From: Candidatus Bathyarchaeota archaeon
Lineage (GTDB): Archaea; Thermoproteota; Bathyarchaeia; TCS64
Reading direction: 5' to 3'
Assembly: GCA_020697635.1 (NCBI GenBank)
Contig: JAEHCT010000018.1
Coordinates: forward strand, 1 to 12,976
Length of the DNA stretch: 12,976 bases
A program made the position numbers and the translations under genes. This document shows, piece by piece, positions 11,818 to 12,976 of this stretch (its first letter is position 1; every line of letters starts with the position of its first letter). The notes under the pieces are model-generated. The model saw only the letters and a program-made list of their open reading frames with translations, did no database searches and was not told where the DNA came from.

Positions 11818-12894
11818 TCAGTAGCGGATGCATCTCAGCAGTCGGCAGAAGGGTAGGCGGTACTTGGGGCATCTCCTGAGGATCAGGTATACCCGTCTGG
11901 TTATCAGTAGGTCGGTGTATGTGGCGCGAGGCCTTTTACCTGTCCTGCATATGTAGTAACAGAGGCACGCCTTGAGCCGCGGGTTTCTGTACGCCGCGGA
12001 TAGCACCTTCTTGAGGTAGGGTACGTACTTCTTGCACGGGTCCGTGGGCTGTGGGCAGGTCAGCTCTACGTCGTAGAAGGCGAAGCTCGTGTCTATGAGG
12101 CACTCGCCGTAGCCGATCTTGAACCAGCCGCTGTCTCCCCAGCCGGTGCCCCAGCTGTTCTTGCATATCCAGCAATCCTCCTCGTCGCTGTACCCTACGA
12201 CGCATATCGCGTGGTATCCCTGCAGGCTTCCTGAGACGTGGCGGTAGACGCCGCCTGTGTAGCCGAAGAAGTCGGAGTAGACTGCCATGCCGGCGACCAT
12301 GGGGCCCCTGTTGGCGAGTACGGTTTTCCTGTCGGTCATGGTCAAGGCGGAGCTGAAGCCCGTGATCTTGATGTAGGGTGAGACGCCTGCCTTGCATGGC
12401 TGGTTGCTTGGGGTGTAGGGGAAGCTCGATTCGAGCCCCACGCCTGTGTTCTTGCAGAACGTCAGGGCGGGGCTGAAGTTCCACCCCGTGTTGCAGCAGT
12501 TGCCGCAGCCGCAGTAGAAGAGGTGCGCCTCGGAGAGGTCCTTGTCGAGGTTGGGGTTCTTGCACGCTATGTTTATGCGTGCCTCTAGGGTGGCTACGGT
12601 GCCGAAGGCGACGCATGAGCCGCAGCTCTGCTGGTCCCTGATGGGTGTGGTCCAGTCGCCACCCTTGTTCCGCCAGTCCACCGAGGCTGGTAAGGCCACG
12701 GCTGCGCGGAACGCCTGTAGGCTTGTGGCGGCCTGTATGGCTTTGGCTGTGGCGTCTAGCTCCGCCTTCTCTACCTTGAGGCCGAGCCTAGACTTTTTTT
12801 CTTTGTTGCTTAGGGCTGAGAGGGATGTTGTCCCGTATTTCCATTTGTATCCTTTTTCGTCTATTGCGCTCTGAAGGTTTTTCTCATCACTCAC
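11818..12894 (-). CDS. Papain-family (C1A) cysteine protease with basic Cys-rich C-terminal tail
   Basis: A 358-residue cysteine peptidase. Residues 5-40 resemble the short pro-segment of microbial C1 peptidases (AIDEKGYKWKYGTTSLSALS, then SRLGLKV). The mature domain starts near PASVDWR (69-75). Catalytic residues are all present: Gln88 and Cys94 (RDQQSCGSCVAFG), His228 (GYHAICVVGY) and Asn246 (CKNSWGTGWGDSG). The residue after Cys94 is Val where papain has Trp. Many other Cys (128, 130, 133, 134, 147, 167) could form disulfides or bind metal. From about 280 a tail of 78 residues carries about 20 Lys/Arg, two Asp, no Glu and eight Cys, and is not part of papain. No signal peptide is seen. The start is GTG 12894, with GAGG eight bases upstream. 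It leads the cluster that ends in its likely inhibitor. Confidence 0.92.
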   Translation of the reverse strand: MSDEKNLQSAIDEKGYKWKYGTTSLSALSNKEKKSRLGLKVEKAELDATAKAIQAATSLQAFRAAVALPASVDWRNKGGDWTTPIRDQQSCGSCVAFGTVATLEARINIACKNPNLDKDLSEAHLFYCGCGNCCNTGWNFSPALTFCKNTGVGLESSFPYTPSNQPCKAGVSPYIKITGFSSALTMTDRKTVLANRGPMVAGMAVYSDFFGYTGGVYRHVSGSLQGYHAICVVGYSDEEDCWICKNSWGTGWGDSGWFKIGYGECLIDTSFAFYDVELTCPQPTDPCKKYVPYLKKVLSAAYRNPRLKACLCYYICRTGKRPRATYTDLLITRRVYLILRRCPKYRLPFCRLLRCIRY

Positions 12895-12902
12895 AAAAAA
12901 AA

Positions 12903-12958
12903 CCTCTAAGAAGGGTGAGGATATGACGTTAATATAGATATTGATATTTGATAAAAAG
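12903..12958 (-). promoter_or_regulatory. Promoter and ribosome site of the protease cluster
   Basis: An AT-rich stretch ahead of GTG 12894. On the reverse strand TATCTATATT (12940-12931) would start transcription near 12909, leaving a 15-base leader that contains the GAGG ribosome site (12906-12903). A second box, CTTTTTAT (12958-12951), would start near 12928. No other gene is visible from here to the window end. Confidence 0.45.
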
Positions 12959-12976
12959 TAAAACTATCTTTAGTTT

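Noticed and set aside
11494..11856. Forward Ser-rich frame opposite the acidic repeat gene
   Set aside because: Poly-Ser is the antisense shadow of Glu/Leu-rich repeat codons; the reverse frame has an operon position and start/stop junctions with its neighbours.

Overview
The window reads as archaeal chromosome. The supporting signs are an archaeal-type PRPP synthetase, an AN1 zinc finger fused to a site-2 protease-like membrane peptidase, an F420H2-oxidase-type diiron flavoprotein (FprA family), two UbiA prenyltransferases, and TATA-like boxes placed about 25-27 bases before many start codons, several with almost no leader. Base composition is GC-rich with strong G/C at third codon positions, except in AT-rich intergenic stretches and in the last ~2.5 kb. 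The IscS protein has Asn-Asp where the PLP lysine motif normally sits, a state I recall from Archaeoglobus fulgidus. This fits a euryarchaeal, methanogen- or Archaeoglobus-like lineage, but sequence reading alone does not fix the taxon.

Layout. 1-350 is the end of a flavodoxin-family gene with an apparent frameshift. 426-3585 holds forward genes: AN1/S2P membrane protease, PRPP synthetase (prs), a small conserved-looking protein and RNase Z. A reverse TIM-barrel sugar isomerase/endonuclease-like gene (3578-4348) overlaps the RNase Z end and diverges from fprA (4430-5602). A reverse cluster follows at 5612-7926: iscS, iscU, an overlapping 47-residue cysteine-rich gene, and a PAP2-like membrane protein. 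A 65-residue AN1-like zinc protein (forward) converges on a tusA-like gene (reverse). Two UbiA genes diverge from one 50-base promoter region (about 9543/9594). After 10490 come two tiny divergent genes.

The most distinctive region is 11025-12894, a tight reverse-strand cluster. It encodes a papain-family (C1A) cysteine protease with a very basic, Cys-rich C-terminal tail, a strongly acidic protein built on a 41-residue (123-base) repeat and ending in Cys-Cys, and a chagasin-like (I42) inhibitor of papain-family proteases. None of the three has a visible signal peptide. I infer a self-contained protease / acidic partner / inhibitor module acting in the cytoplasm.

There is no gene-free stretch over 300 bases, and I recognised no rRNA, tRNA, CRISPR array or insertion sequence.
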